Source of the DNA: Dicyema japonicum
Taxonomy: Eukaryota; Dicyemida; Rhombozoa; Dicyemidae
Length of the DNA: 64,000 bases
Assembly: GCA_011109175.1 (NCBI GenBank)
Contig: RDEW01000001.1
Location: 5,724 to 69,723 of the forward strand
Direction: 5' to 3'
Below the pieces are notes generated by a model. The model was not told the DNA's origin and did not search any database. It worked only from the letters and a program-made list of their open reading frames with translations. Shown here piece after piece: positions 11,881-23,282 of the stretch (positions are counted from its first letter, which is position 1; the number at the start of each line of letters is the position of its first letter). The position numbers and the translations under genes were made by a program.

Positions 11881-11990
11881 AACACGGCTTTCTCTACAGT
11901 ATTAAATAACATGAATAATTCTATTTGTCAAAGCATCTGACATTCTGAAAAATCCAATTTGTCCTCGATCTACCAATGTAGGCCATCAAC
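11640..11990 (-). other. LSU 5' end and possible very divergent 5.8S region
   Basis: Upstream of the recognisable LSU core on the minus strand. TTGGATCATC followed by GTAGAATGCCC (about 11841-11870) faintly recalls the 5.8S start (TGGATCA...GAAGAACGC). I cannot fix boundaries or exclude chance. The same sequence is present in unit C at about 41640-41990. Confidence 0.2.
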
Positions 11991-12116
11991 AAACAAAATT
12001 ACGATTATTATTTACCTGAAACAAAAATCAAACTACCACGTGAGTGCAAAATGCTTAATTTCAAAGAAATATATAAATTTAATATTAATTATTCTAGAAT
12101 CGATTTTTAATTTGAT

Positions 12117-12420
12117 TTGCATTTAATTTATAAGTTCAGGTCAGGTCATAATTCTAAACAAGCAGAGGATCAGAAGAAAAGGAAGTACCGAAGCATTTCG
12201 GAGGATTACTTGTTTCTCCCATTTGTTGTTGAGAGGTCAGAAATCCTTGGCCCACAAGCGAACAATGTAGTCCCTCTGATCGGGTCAATGATCCATAGGG
12301 TCACCAAGGAACCAAATAAGACTGGATAACTTTGAGAGCGTATCTCGATAGCCATTATCAGATGATACAGCCTAGCCATTAAAGCTCTCTAAATTAAGTC
12401 CTCTTTTGACTGTTTAATAT
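12117..12420 (+). mobile_element. LINE N-terminal coding fragment, unit B
   Basis: The 70-codon ORF (12117-12329) ends with VVPLIGSMIHRVTKEPNKTG. In the next frame RISIAIIR follows, then LAIKAL. This fits a LINE segment of the form LIGxxxxRVTxDPRETxxxxxRISIAIxRGN. Near-identical copies lie at 42529-42830, and a diverged copy at 52430-52700 reads SIIQRVTNDPRET. It lies just upstream of the LSU copy with respect to rRNA transcription. Confidence 0.5.
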
Positions 12421-13900
12421 AAAAAGTTGAAGGTTAATTATTCAAGTAAACTTACAAGTAAGGAAATTAGTCGATTTGGGACAATTAACAGATATTTCAA
12501 GGACATGTATAAAAACCAATAATTATCTACATAAATCAAGTTTGACTCGTAAAATCGTCGAAACATGAGGCCAGTTGACTACTAGTTGAGCTGAAGTTGG
12601 TCGGAAACTGAGGTGGTGACGTTACTCTAGTACATTCAACATCTTGTCTCCTCATTACCTCCATCCCACTTCCTACTGGAGTCGGAGACCCTGTTTTTCT
12701 ATCAGGAAGCATCGGATGCAGCGAGCCATACATTCCCAGGACATAACCGACGAATTAAACTTCACATGGGATCTACCGCTCTCTCGGAAGGTTCTACCTG
12801 TGATACCCCTCAATCTATTTAAACGATATATGACGTAACTCCAACCTCAATAAGTTATTTTGTTTGAGAAATATGTCGAGTAGTTTTGAGATTACACTAC
12901 AAACTTGATTCCGTCACATAAAGGACATTAATCGCGTTTATAATTTTGTCACTTAACAATATCCTTGTCTAACATTCTCGTTAAACTCAAATATGGCATA
13001 TCCGATGATTACAGGGGCACGACAGATAACTACTGCCAAAATTAACAGTTTCTAAGTATTATCATTCCATACGAGATTTCTATCAAACTTGGAGAATTTC
13101 CCTCTTATTTAGACGATCAGTTGAAATCACTTGGTCTACACTCAATTAGCAAACTCCTTATTCTGTCGCGTAGTAGGTTGAATGATCCGACTCTGTGTGT
13201 ACATCAGCTTGTGAAGTCGTCATAAATGGAAAGACAAACTAAATATTTGGTCCCCGGAGTTGAGTATTAACTTCACTTCAATCAAAGCCACGAACCCTAT
13301 GAACTACCACAAATTATAGAAAATATGCAAAAATATGCAAATTGTTCAAAGTTGATTTATATGCAAAATTGTTCAAAGTTAGGGCTAATTCACTAGTAAA
13401 TGACAAATAAGACAGATACATTAAAGTTCCATTAGTGCTTAGTTTCAATTAGTCAATTCTGGATCTAATAGATGTCATATAAATATAATAATGACATTTC
13501 AATTGACAGAAAGCACAGCTAACATTAAAATTGTCTTTTATCTCACTACACGACGTTACTCGTATCTCCCAGTTTTTTACCTTTCAACCACGGAACGACG
13601 CTTTTGATTTCGGGGGTGATTTGTGGACTCAAAGTCAAAAAATGTAAAATTAGATAACAGGGCAACCATGAAGGCAAAATGATTGTCGATTCTCTTGACA
13701 TTGATATGATTGTTTGCGCTGCATTTAAAATCAATTTACGTATTTAGTCTCGAGTTCTGAATCCATCCATCGAATTATGGAGTCAAGAGCACAATATGAG
13801 CTAATCCACACCATTTCCCCCAGTCTTTATAATGTTTGCGGTTATACTGATTCACAGCTTTAAGCATGTTCGCATAGTTCATTACTTGTCGATGAACTCA
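12420..13900. other. Unit-B-specific 1.48 kb segment
   Basis: Unit C joins TGACTCTTTAATA-type sequence near 42830 to TTTGATTTATTTTAAAGTCGTG near 42855, and lacks this segment. It contains short ORFs on both strands (12536-12838, 13546-13734) that I do not recognise, and a local duplication AAATATGCAAA near 13320. Whether it was inserted into B or lost from C cannot be told from two copies. Confidence 0.6.
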
Positions 13901-13934
13901 TTTGATTTATTTTAAAGTCGTGAGACACTAAATA

Positions 13935-14090
13935 TCATATGAGATCTTAATTGGCCATTAACCCCGGCAAAATAGGAGACCACGCTACTTACTCATTCTA
14001 CTTAGTCGCTTTAGTTTAACCATTAGCCCCGGAAACTTAGGAGACCACGCTATTTACTCAGGCTACTTAGTCACTTTAGTTTGGGCATCA
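13935..14090 (+). repeat. Tandem duplication of about 75 bp, present once in unit C
   Basis: The block CATTA(A/G)CCCCGG...AGGAGACCACGCTA...TACTTAGTC...TTTAGTTT occurs twice in a row here and once at about 42900-42975. It is a copy-number difference between the two units, upstream of the zinc-finger gene. Confidence 0.75.
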
Positions 14091-14235
14091 GCACTGGCTA
14101 CGCACTTAAGTCTTGTCAACACGCTGGTTGATCGCTGTAGGACAGTGACAAGTTTGGAAGATATTCTAATTTCCAAAGCTATGCCTTTCCGTAGATTTAT
14201 TATGAAACATAATTTTAAAAATACTTTAGACTATT

Positions 14236-15245
14236 TTGCCATGCCAGATATGCAGAAACTGCAGTTCTTTCAGCTCGGATCAGAATAATCCTCGCATCTG
14301 CGTTTCTTGTGATCATTTTTTATTTAGTCACGGTATTCCGCCAATATTATTTCTACTAAATTTTGAAGGTTGTCACCCCTTGGTGACCTGTTCTGTAACA
14401 TTCGACTTTATTTTAATAAATAACAGTAAAATCCCGCCTAATCTGTTGCCTTTTTGCAGATTCATGGCACTGCTATACAGACATGACCAACTATTGGAGA
14501 GGATCTCCAGATTTGGGTGGACGAGTGAAATGATGATTCGAAGTTTCGAGGTAAAGTACAATTTTGGATTCTAGAATGTTCCAAATTCCCTCCCATCGAC
14601 AATATCACCGAAGAGGAGAAACTGATTTTGGAGAAGATTGAGTCCATCAACTTAGCTAACTACGTCGAGAACATTCGAAATAATTGCCACAACCAAACAA
14701 TCTTGAATATTCAGAATTTCAGAAATATTTTACTGAGTCTGACTTGCCAATATTACAATTTGTTCAACTTGGATGTTCAAAACAAAAATTTTATCATTTT
14801 GGACCAAAACCTGTCCAATTTAAGAAGTTTCCTGCCAAACAGCGTGGAACCTCAGAAATTTCCCCATTCTGTTCCGGAAAACAACAATTTTCAGATTCAG
14901 ACCCAAAATATGTCCAATAACACTGCATATTCAGCAGATTTGGTTCAAATGGAAAAAATAAGCAAAAATTACTATGGCGGAATCATCGAAGAGTCCGGAA
15001 AGAAGAGAATTGTCTGCAAAGGTTGTGAAAAGACATTCTGTGATAGAGGAGCCTTAAAAATCCACGTGAGTGCGATTCATCTGCATGAAAATCATTTTTG
15101 TACAGTTCCTGGCTGCAACATGAGTTTCTCTTCCAGAAGAAGTCGAAATCGCCACAGTGCTAACCCAAACCCTAGATTGCACAATTCTTCCCGATATTCT
15201 CGCCAAAGAACCCAAAACAAAGTAAAATTGGATGATAATTTATAA
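14236..15245 (+). pseudogene. Basonuclin/disconnected-family C2H2 zinc-finger gene, copy B
   Basis: A putative nuclear DNA-binding regulator. The first exon (14236-14550) reads PCQICRNCSSF, then a CxxC and CDHFLFSHG block, then FDFILINN and LLERISRFGWT, in the same order as the vertebrate basonuclin N-terminus. A 24 nt GT-AG intron follows (14551-14574). The second exon carries [15 protein letters not shown] and, near its end, a C2H2 finger (CKGCEKTF...H...H) joined to an atypical finger, [20 protein letters not shown], the hallmark of basonuclin/disco proteins. After splicing, a missing base near 14603 breaks the frame; copy C has the base. From 14628 on, 205 codons are open. The true start lies upstream and is not resolved. 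Shorter than vertebrate basonuclins, with one finger pair. Confidence 0.8.
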
Positions 15246-15401
15246 TAATTTTTCATTTAAATGAATAAGCCCATCGTTAAACCATAACATTTTATTTAAT
15301 ATTTCTGACGGAGATTGTTAGCTGGTTGTGCGATTCACAAACATGCAGAGTCTTTGACTTTCAGTATGTCTGGTTTGAAGACGATGGGTTTCCCGATTGA
15401 C

Positions 15402-15602
15402 TTACGATGTCCCCATTTGGGAATGACAAAGTATATGAGGCCCGATTGACCTACGATGTCTCCATTTGGGAATGACAAAGAGTAAGAGACCCGATTGACT
15501 GGCGGTGTCCCCATTGAAGAATGGCAGAATGTAGGTGGTCATGATGGAATAAAATCCATTGGAAATTAAAAATGGTATTATTAGAACTACCACGAAAGCC
15601 AT
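15402..15602 (-). other. Unassigned ORF with a three-copy internal repeat, unit B
   Basis: 66 codons, hydrophobic at the N-terminus (VVVLIIPFLISNGF), then ILPFFNGDTASQSG. DNA at 15393-15530 holds three imperfect copies of a roughly 55 bp motif (CCCGATTGAC...GATGTCCCCATT). Unit C has two copies and a 72-codon version (44225-44443) that stays in frame to a different end. I do not recognise the protein. Confidence 0.4.
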
Positions 15603-15609
15603 TTATTGA

Positions 15610-17450
15610 AATCGAATTTAAAAATCAATCTCTTCCACACCTCTATTATCTACCGTTCTTAGTGTGTCCAGGACGTCAGCGGATTTTAATTATCATTTTA
15701 CGATTTTAAGTCCTTTTGTAACACGAATGTCAAAGTTATCCTAGACTTTCCACGAAAACGGCCTCTAGGCGAAAGAGTAGTCTTCCATTGCTCCGTTAGG
15801 TCAACTCCATCTTCAGGATGTGCCAGCGATATTCTATCATCTTACATCCCCATTTCTTGTAGATTCTTTTGTATGAGATCCTGATGAGAGAACCGATCAT
15901 CAAGCTTAATCACTCATTAACATAAATTAAAAATGTGTTTAATTACACTAAAAGTCGTGTATTAGTAATTCATCCTGACAATTTTATAATCTAAGACCAT
16001 ATATTGATTGATCGGATAACAGTGTCATTTTGGAGATTGACTGGGAGTAAATTGGCTAAGCGATAAGGCAATGTCAAAAAATGAGCTCGGGGAGGACCAG
16101 AGGGACAGTAAAACCCATGTTATTAGAATGTCAAGTATGTATTAAAATCGCGATAATTTTACCTATCGAGCATTTTCGTTAAAGCTTCAGGTTAAAGGTG
16201 GCATACGTTGCCAATAAAATCAGTCTGTAACGCTCAGGTGTATATAGCGACTGCAGTTTAAATGCATCTGATAGGTCTTCTATCTTCGTGCAAAATAAGT
16301 CGAAAGTGTGGACCAGTTGGTATAGGAGACTGACTTCAATAGAACGTTTAGCTCCAGGGGGTCTTCATTATTGCTAATCAAGTACGTAGAATTGAAGAAG
16401 TTGGCGAGGATTATTTCTCTCCAAAAGTCTATCGTTCCATCACTGTGAACGTCCTTTTCTGAGTAGCTTCTTAGATAACAAGCTGTTCTTATTACCACAG
16501 AGTCCTCCTACTATGAGTAGCTTCAAGGTGTCATTGAAATAAATAATTAAATATTATTTTTGTTTAATAATTTTTCTTGTTCACTCAGTTGCATGCGCTT
16601 CTCATGACACATCGAAAATTCTCTGGCAAAATGTGAGGTTAACCTACTTAAAAGCATTTCAGAGATATGGAAGATCTCATCACCCTATCGAAGAAAAATG
16701 TAAATACAGTTCATCGAGGCATGTAATTCTTACTTGTGAGCTTAGTGAGATCCATTCATCTTATTGACAAATGTCGAGAAAATAACGACAAAAGGACGCA
16801 CATAGTAAATGAGTAGTCGATCATTGGAGAGAACCACTGTTTTTACTAGGGACCGAAGCGTTTCGATTCAAGAGAGAACTGAAAGTAAAAATGATCGAGG
16901 TAGTATTTTCATGATAGTAATATGAACATCGATTTCGGATGCGATTTACTATGCAGTCTCCCAATAGTAAATTTACGGAATTTCGAGACTTGAGGCTCGA
17001 CAAAGTTCTTAAAAGTGTTTTCACTGTCAGTCGAAAAAGCTAATGGCTACTAAGCCCGCGATAGAACCTATCCTTGCCGGAAAACCTTGAGATGCGGAAA
17101 AAACGAAATTAATTAATAAGTAACTAAATGAATGAATTCTTTCCATATTATGTAAGATGTTAGTTATAGAGTTTTTTTCTAAGTTAAGTGCCAAAAATAA
17201 AAAATTGTCTTGTGTTTATTCCATTGATTTATTTTAATAAAAATAATCAAATGGAAAAATAATTTTTCTAGATAATTAAATAAATTTCTGAATTTTAGAT
17301 TTAAACTAAATAGGGAATAATTTTCACTTACTTATTGAAAAAGAACCTTAAAGTATTAGTTTAGTTATTCAGTTAGTAAAAAAGCACTTCCACATTTTCC
17401 ATAAGCATATGAATACGTGGCTTTCGCTTTACATTACTCCATACTATTTT
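15610..17450. other. No recognised gene; shared with unit C
   Basis: AT-rich sequence. A 72-codon minus ORF (16280-16498) lies in the segment 16272-16492 that unit C lacks, so it is unlikely to be essential. The stretch 17395-17480 resembles 51600-51690 in reverse complement, which suggests an old dispersed repeat. Confidence 0.45.
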
Positions 17451-17479
17451 TTCAGCTAGTTTTAAGTATCCATCATCTG

Positions 17480-19225
17480 CGCCTTAACACAAATGTTGAA
17501 CATTATGGTAAAGTTATTAGACACTGACAAATTTATTTAACTATTATTGAACACGTCGAAAAACCATGTTAATTGTGTGAATTTAATTAAATTATTTTTT
17601 TATTTTATTTATTAATAAAATTAGAATTATTTATAACGACTGTAATTTGTTGTTTCATGTTGTACTTATCATTTTACATTTTGACAACACAGAAAAATTG
17701 CCAAAACGAAGTAATGGATCGTGGTTCTCTGTATAAAACAATGATTATTCAGAACTGGAATGAATGTCAATTTTCTGGCGTATACTCTGATTCTCAAATA
17801 TATGAATTAAGATTACATTAAATTTCAACATGATGTCAATTTTTCAGTTAAGGGAATGAATTTACAGAATGTGTATTAAATATTAATTATTCATAGTAAC
17901 TGTCAGAATCATGAGTTTAAAATATGTAAACAAACAAATCTTAAAATCCCATCTAGCATTTACGACTTGTTATATATATTTTTATAGTATAGACTTTTGC
18001 AAGTATGTAATTCCTTCACATTCATAACAATCGATTTTGCGGAACATTTATCATTCTCGAATCTGTGTACATTTTTTGTAATTTACGTAGTATTTTCCTC
18101 GAAGAATAAATGTTATTCAAATTTTTAGAATTGGTTCTAATTTTGTTGAATTGCATAAAGTATGTTAATAATATAGTGTTATCGTGTGCAGAATCCATTT
18201 GATAATCCAAAGGCGTATGATATCATATTTAGTATAGACATATGGCACAACCTCGTCATTCAATACATATTGAAGATAATGACTTGTAGATGTTCGAAAG
18301 TAATACATTTACGGTAGGCAACACGCGATAGAAGAAACACGTAATTAATAATGTATTTCAGACTGCAGTGCCATTAGGGACAAGAACAATGTAGTTGGCA
18401 TTTGCGGAGTTTTACAACATTTAAACTAACCTGATCGGTTATTTTTAGGGATATAAATTGGTGTTAATTAATTGAAATCGTGATTTAAATAATATCCTGA
18501 TTCGCTCTCTTGCCTCGGAAAGAATAATATCATTTCAAAATCGATGAAGGACTTAATCGAATGATTGGTGTTAAAAAATGGGCAGTTTTCCTCAGATTTA
18601 TGCTGAATGATGTGAGCATTATCACAATTCATATAGGGACTTTAATCACAAGCTTTGCTCACACATGCTTACTGTCAAAAGGAAGATTAATATTTTAAAA
18701 CAGTTGAGAACGATGATGGGACTATTGTGTCTATTAGGAACATCTTCATTCCACTGCGAATCTACAATATAATCCAAAATGGAACCATCTCGACACAAAA
18801 GTTCATGCAACTTCTTGTGGAAGATTACGAAGGATCGAAAGATCAAAACACACACAAGGAAGTTAATCTTCCCTACCGATAAAGATCACCATAAAAGGGA
18901 GCACTTGAAGCTCCAGACGTTATTGTTTTTACAACGAAGATATCACGATCTTTTACTTCATCTTGGCAATTTTTCTGTGTTGTCAGAATGTAAAATGAGA
19001 AGTTCAAATGAAAGTGAACAGCAATAAGATTAAACAAAAATAATGAATTTACGTGTAACAACAAGAAATTAGCAGTCGTCTTAAATAATATTAATTTTAT
19101 TAATAAATAAAATTCAAAAATAATTTAATTAAATTACACAATTAACATGGTTTTCCGACGTGTTCAAAATTTTCCATAAAGTTAAATAAATATGTCAAAT
19201 GTCAATAACTTGCCATAATGTCTAA
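17480..19225. mobile_element. 1.75 kb element bounded by long inverted repeats, unit B
   Basis: The arms at about 17485-17740 and 18940-19220 are inverted copies of each other. Both carry the CAACACAGAAAAATTGCCAA core and the ACATGGTTTTCCGACGTGTTC-like end. The same structure is in unit C at about 46125-47860. The interior has short ORFs (18022-18210 minus; 18646-18855 minus; 18779-19027 plus) that I do not recognise. It may be a non-autonomous DNA transposon; no transposase was identified. Confidence 0.55.
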
Positions 19226-19262
19226 TAACTTTGTCAAAATGTTTAACAATTTGTCAAAATTA
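19190..19262 (+). repeat. Short minisatellite of about 20 bp units
   Basis: Units of the form TTGTCAAAATGTCTAATAAC are repeated about three to four times with substitutions (19190-19262). The unit C copy at about 47855-47925 has the same array. It sits at the right edge of the inverted-repeat element. Confidence 0.6.
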
Positions 19263-19499
19263 TACTTTTTGAATAATGTTTAATTACAAATCAATTTGCG
19301 CAAAATCAATTTTACATGAATTCTGAAGATAGGCTATAACTTTTGACGAGGACAGTTTAATGATGATACGGGTTCTACTTTCAAAAACAGAATTGAAAGT
19401 CTGGGTTGACTCTGAGCGCTCTCGCAAAATTAATATGTCAATTGCTCTTCAGAAGGTAACTCACTCAGTTGAACAATTCTCTTGTTCAACTGAAGCTTC

Positions 19500-20183
19500 T
19501 TCGTGATTTGAAAATTTGTCCTACTTTTATCCAGGAATTAATATATGCGGATGACCTGGATTTTGTTTTCGAAGTATCAATAATTTCAGAACTGCTCTTA
19601 TTCATGCTCATAAGGTGTTTGGAGAGTAATTCCTTAAAATGAACGAACAAAAATCGAGGTTAATACAATCAAATGGGAAAGCAACTCACCGATGAGATTT
19701 GATGGTGAGCAAATAAAGTCTGGTCTTTGTAGCGACCTGAAGGATGTTCAACAATATACTGAACAGACTAAAATCGACACGTCTGAGAAACGCGCATGTT
19801 AGGACAAGTAAAAGTACGACTATGCAGTGAATTCTTCCTACTCATACTGTTCTAGAACTCGGGTACGTGGGGACTATCTCAAACATGTGTTGATAACTTA
19901 ATTGCTTTCGACAGAAAACAACTAATGACTCCACTAGGAATACACTACCAAATCGTGATAAAAAACCTGGATAAAATGATTACTAAGCTCCGATGGGGAT
20001 TATTTCGGCATATAATACGGATAAATCATGTCGTTCCTGCATACGATATTTTGGAATCATCATTCTCTGTTCAGGGCTTTTAGAAGGAAGTTAGGAAACA
20101 AATTTGACATCAATAATGAACATCGATCTAAAATATTCTAATGGACGCAGAGATCTAAACAACCTCCGAAAAATCGCAATCTC
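19500..20183 (+). pseudogene. LINE RT 3' fragment, unit B
   Basis: IYADDLDFVFE (19538-19572) is the RT catalytic motif C. It is followed, through stops and frameshifts, by blocks matching the C-terminus of the LINE at 33860-36834, including RRDLNNLRKIA against DLDYLRDLA. The fragment ends abruptly at about 20183, the right border of unit B. Unit C continues further into the LINE. Confidence 0.7.
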
Positions 20184-20339
20184 GCTATTCTGCTTTTTCA
20201 AAGCAGCGAATATAATCTTGATACTTTTGGCACAAAATTATTTTAAAATAAAAAAATAATAAATTCTAATATTTGTTATTATTAATTAAAACCAAAATAT
20301 CTTGATAAAAATAAAATCTTATTTTCATGGAAATATTTA

Positions 20340-21602
20340 ATGTTTAAATTGGATACCCCCCTAAATACAAAAGAGGCCGCATATATTGAGAGAAGGCGTA
20401 GACTCGAAGAAGAACGCAAAGCCAGAATTTTTAATTCAAAATACAGAACAATCGGAGTATAAAAAATACATATATTCCAGGTTGATAAGGAAGCTCTGAA
20501 CCAGCAAGTCGAGGACAACAAATGCAAGGCTCTCAGAGAGAAAGCAAGAGAAGAGGCTTTCAGTTAAATCTCAGTTATTTAAAAATAGTGAACGATTTGC
20601 TGCAAAATTGCAAACTTTCGCAAATCATGGAACAACAAGTGGAGAGAGATCGAAGAAGAGTGAATATCTCATTAAACGAATATCGATCAAATAATCAAGC
20701 GCCACAAACTAGACGTGAATGGGATATTAACGACCCGACATTCGGAAGAAGTCCACTCCCGTGAGACTCTCCGATGATGATGTCCGCTGTGGTCCTTCTA
20801 GCATACAAAAATTCGAAGGGGAAGATCTTGAATTTGGGGTATTTCTCCGTTCTTATTGATTTTTTGATAGAACCGGAAACTTTTCCAGCAGGAACAAAAC
20901 CGGGAGTGGCTAAAGCAGCAAATAAAAGTCAGAAACGAAGAAGAGGCCTATGAAAAAGAAGCGGACAAATTGTACCACCAGAAAATGAGTCAACTTGACG
21001 ACCAGCTCTGTGAACTCGCTCAAAGTGAGGAAGAAATGCCGCCGAGCAATAAAGCAGGGACTGAAAGACTACAACAAGGAATTGGTAATTAAAATTCAAA
21101 TAATCGGGCAAATCAAAAAAACTTCGAGAAAGAACGAGAAGAGGTGAATTCAAACAACGATAAAATAACTCACATGCTCAAACGTGGTGAACAGCGATAT
21201 GCTCACGGAAAACCCGGCGGTCTCTCAGTCAGTCCGTGGACCAAGCCGAGTGATTCCTGATCGCTGGAAGGGAATGAGTGATCAACAAATAAACGAGATA
21301 TTCCAAACTAGGAAACTCCAGATCAACGAAAGAAACGTATTTTGTTCATAATTTTTCAGAAATTGAAAAATGAAGAAAAACTCGCTAACGAAATGTGGCA
21401 GGAGCAGTTATTGGCACGCAGCCGAGCCGGTCTTTTGCTTGACAGAGAACAGCAAAGAAATAAAATGGACATTAACAAGAAGATAAGCAGAGAAAATAAA
21501 AGGTTGTCTGAGGAACAGAGAAGTAATCAAGAATATCTGAATAAACACGTGTATACTAACGAACCACAATATTTTTGTCAGTTTAATACCACTTCTCGCT
21601 AA
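20340..21602 (+). CDS. RIBC2: RIB43A/RIBC2-like axonemal microtubule protein, six exons
   Basis: A microtubule inner protein of ciliary doublets. The start is MFKLDTPLNTKEAA at 20340. Family blocks follow in order: ERRRRLEEERKARIFNSK, DKEALNQQV, TRREWDINDP, LSDDDVRCGPSSIQKFEGED, a coiled-coil region, LKDYNKEL, VIPDRWKGM, and a C-terminal VYTNEP...QFNTTSR. Introns are 20457-20480 (24 nt), 20563-20588 (26), 20839-20870 (32), 21085-21107 (23, ends GG instead of AG) and 21337-21359 (23). Exons sum to about 378 codons, as in animal RIBC proteins. Three single-base frame breaks (about 20758, an A-run at about 21037, and about 21187) interrupt otherwise conserved sequence. It is either a decaying gene or one with uncorrected assembly indels. 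Identification is firm. Confidence 0.88.
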
Positions 21603-22946
21603 CTAACAATAATTTAGTCAATAAATTGAATTCACAAGTTTTTTCTGTTTTAATAAAATTCCTGCTGATATAAATGACCTTATTTAGGTTACCCATGAGG
21701 ATACACGTGGTGCTATTGGATTACTCGATTCTTTTCTATATATTGGTGTAATGGTGCAATTTACATAGGAGACGGCCAATGTCTGGCCGGCATTAAAAAA
21801 GACCCATCTCTTCATTCCACGGGGAAACTATTGGCGACATGTTCTGGCTTCAACCTCAGCTTCCTGTACAATGTCCTCTGGCTTCTGTGCTTGGATGGGG
21901 GCTCTACTAGAACGCGTCAAGATCACGGGTTTAGTTAGTTCCCTGGTCATAGTGGTGACTAATCTTTCCCAACGTCGCTTCTTTGAAGTATCCACAATTA
22001 TGAGAACCTTTCCATTGGATTGGGGTGCCGACCAGGCCTGAGCGTCTCCAACGTTAGGTGGATTAATAAAGGCAGAAGTCCTTCAATCTCTATGAATTGA
22101 AGAAGGCAAAGAGCAGAACTGAATCTTTCAACCAAGCAGGTAGTTGTATGGGAATCGAGCCTACATCTAAATTTGACACGACCGACAACTCTACCATTAC
22201 GCTTCATTGTTATCACTGATTTCGAAGGTATGAGTAAATTTCCAGATTTCTGAAGATTTTTGATATATAATTTTTTAAATTTCACTGATCTGATGAAAAT
22301 TGATGCTGTTCAGATCTGCATAAGATTTTTCAATTGAATAATCGAGTAGTTAGATATTTGAAATCATTTCAATTAAAACCAAATAGTTTGAGCTGATTTC
22401 GGCCAAACTTGAAAACAACGTGGGAATATTAACTGATTCTTGGTCTAAAATAATTAAGAATCGAAGCATTTTTGATTAAATTGATAACAACTTAGGATGG
22501 ATTTTCTATTTTTGAGAACAATTCACAGCATCATTCGATCTTCACCGTGGCAGCCGTCAAAGAAATCAGGCAATCAATATCTGTGAAGTAGGATTTTATT
22601 CTTTGTGTAATAGATGTAAAACAAAAGTGACGTGGAAAAGATTTGGATATAAAAATTTCATTGAGGTCCCAGCTAAAATTAGATTTATTCCTAGCACTTG
22701 CAATATATCTTGCAGCATCTGTGACGAATAAGAACTTTTCACGTTCAATTGAAATTTTTCATTATTTCATCAACTTTTTTTTATTGTTGAAACTTTGTAA
22801 CACAAGATGACTTTATCATACAAAAGGAATTTTTAAATGTCAGTAAAACAAGTATTATTAATAGAACATTCTAGAATTAATATTCCTACTAAATTTCCTT
22901 GTTCCTTTAAATGAATAATTTCTATGTTTAAATTTGGAGCCAGTCG
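21603..22946. other. Intergenic stretch with a likely LINE 3' remnant
   Basis: GATCACGGGTTTAGTTAGTT followed by a GTGGTGAC tail (about 21931-21961) resembles GATCACGTGATTAGTTAGTT plus its tail at 51053-51090. This suggests a shared LINE 3' end on the plus strand. A 95-codon minus ORF (21998-22285) is unrecognised. Nothing else is visible. Confidence 0.35.
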
Positions 22947-23216
22947 GAATTCGTAGCATTAGTTCATTTGAGGCTTTTCAGTTCCAATGCTTAGCTTATT
23001 TTTTGTTTCATGTGTCATTCAATATGCTTTGCTTACAAAAAAGACCATCGACTAAATCCATTTTGATGAGAAAGCATTCAGAGAAATAGAAGTATGTCTC
23101 TATCTCAACCTCCTGTCCTTTACTACTTGTTTAACTATATCTACAAACACATTCCACTAACAGAGAAGAATAATTCGTTAAAGTAATATGCATTGCATGA
23201 TTTTGGCGGAACAACA

Positions 23217-23282
23217 AGGTTAGGCGGTTAGCGATGTCACTCGAGTGACAATTAGCTATGGGTACGATCCCACACCGTTACC
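23217..23282 (+). repeat. tRNA-like (SINE-type) sequence in unit 1
   Basis: GGCGGTTAGCGATG resembles a tRNA D-arm/A box. TCACTCGAGTGA forms a perfect stem in the anticodon-arm position. GGGTACGATCCCAC resembles the T-arm/B box (GGTTCGANTCC). No acceptor stem or CCA is apparent, so this looks like a tRNA-derived SINE head rather than a tRNA gene. Confidence 0.35.

Larger units (their letters stand above)
6140..20183. repeat. 14 kb segmental repeat unit, copy B
   Basis: The unit is repeated in the same orientation at about 36846-48851. It starts in the Tigger 5' region (CTTGCAAATTCTGATC at 6140 and 36847). It ends inside a LINE C-terminal coding block (AACCTCCG...ATCGCAATCTCG). Contents in order are Tigger end, RT remnant, LSU rRNA (minus), a LINE N-terminal fragment, the basonuclin-like gene (plus), a 1.75 kb inverted-repeat element and a LINE 3' fragment. 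B has an extra 1.48 kb at 12420-13900. It lacks the 427 bp LINE found in C. Confidence 0.9.
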
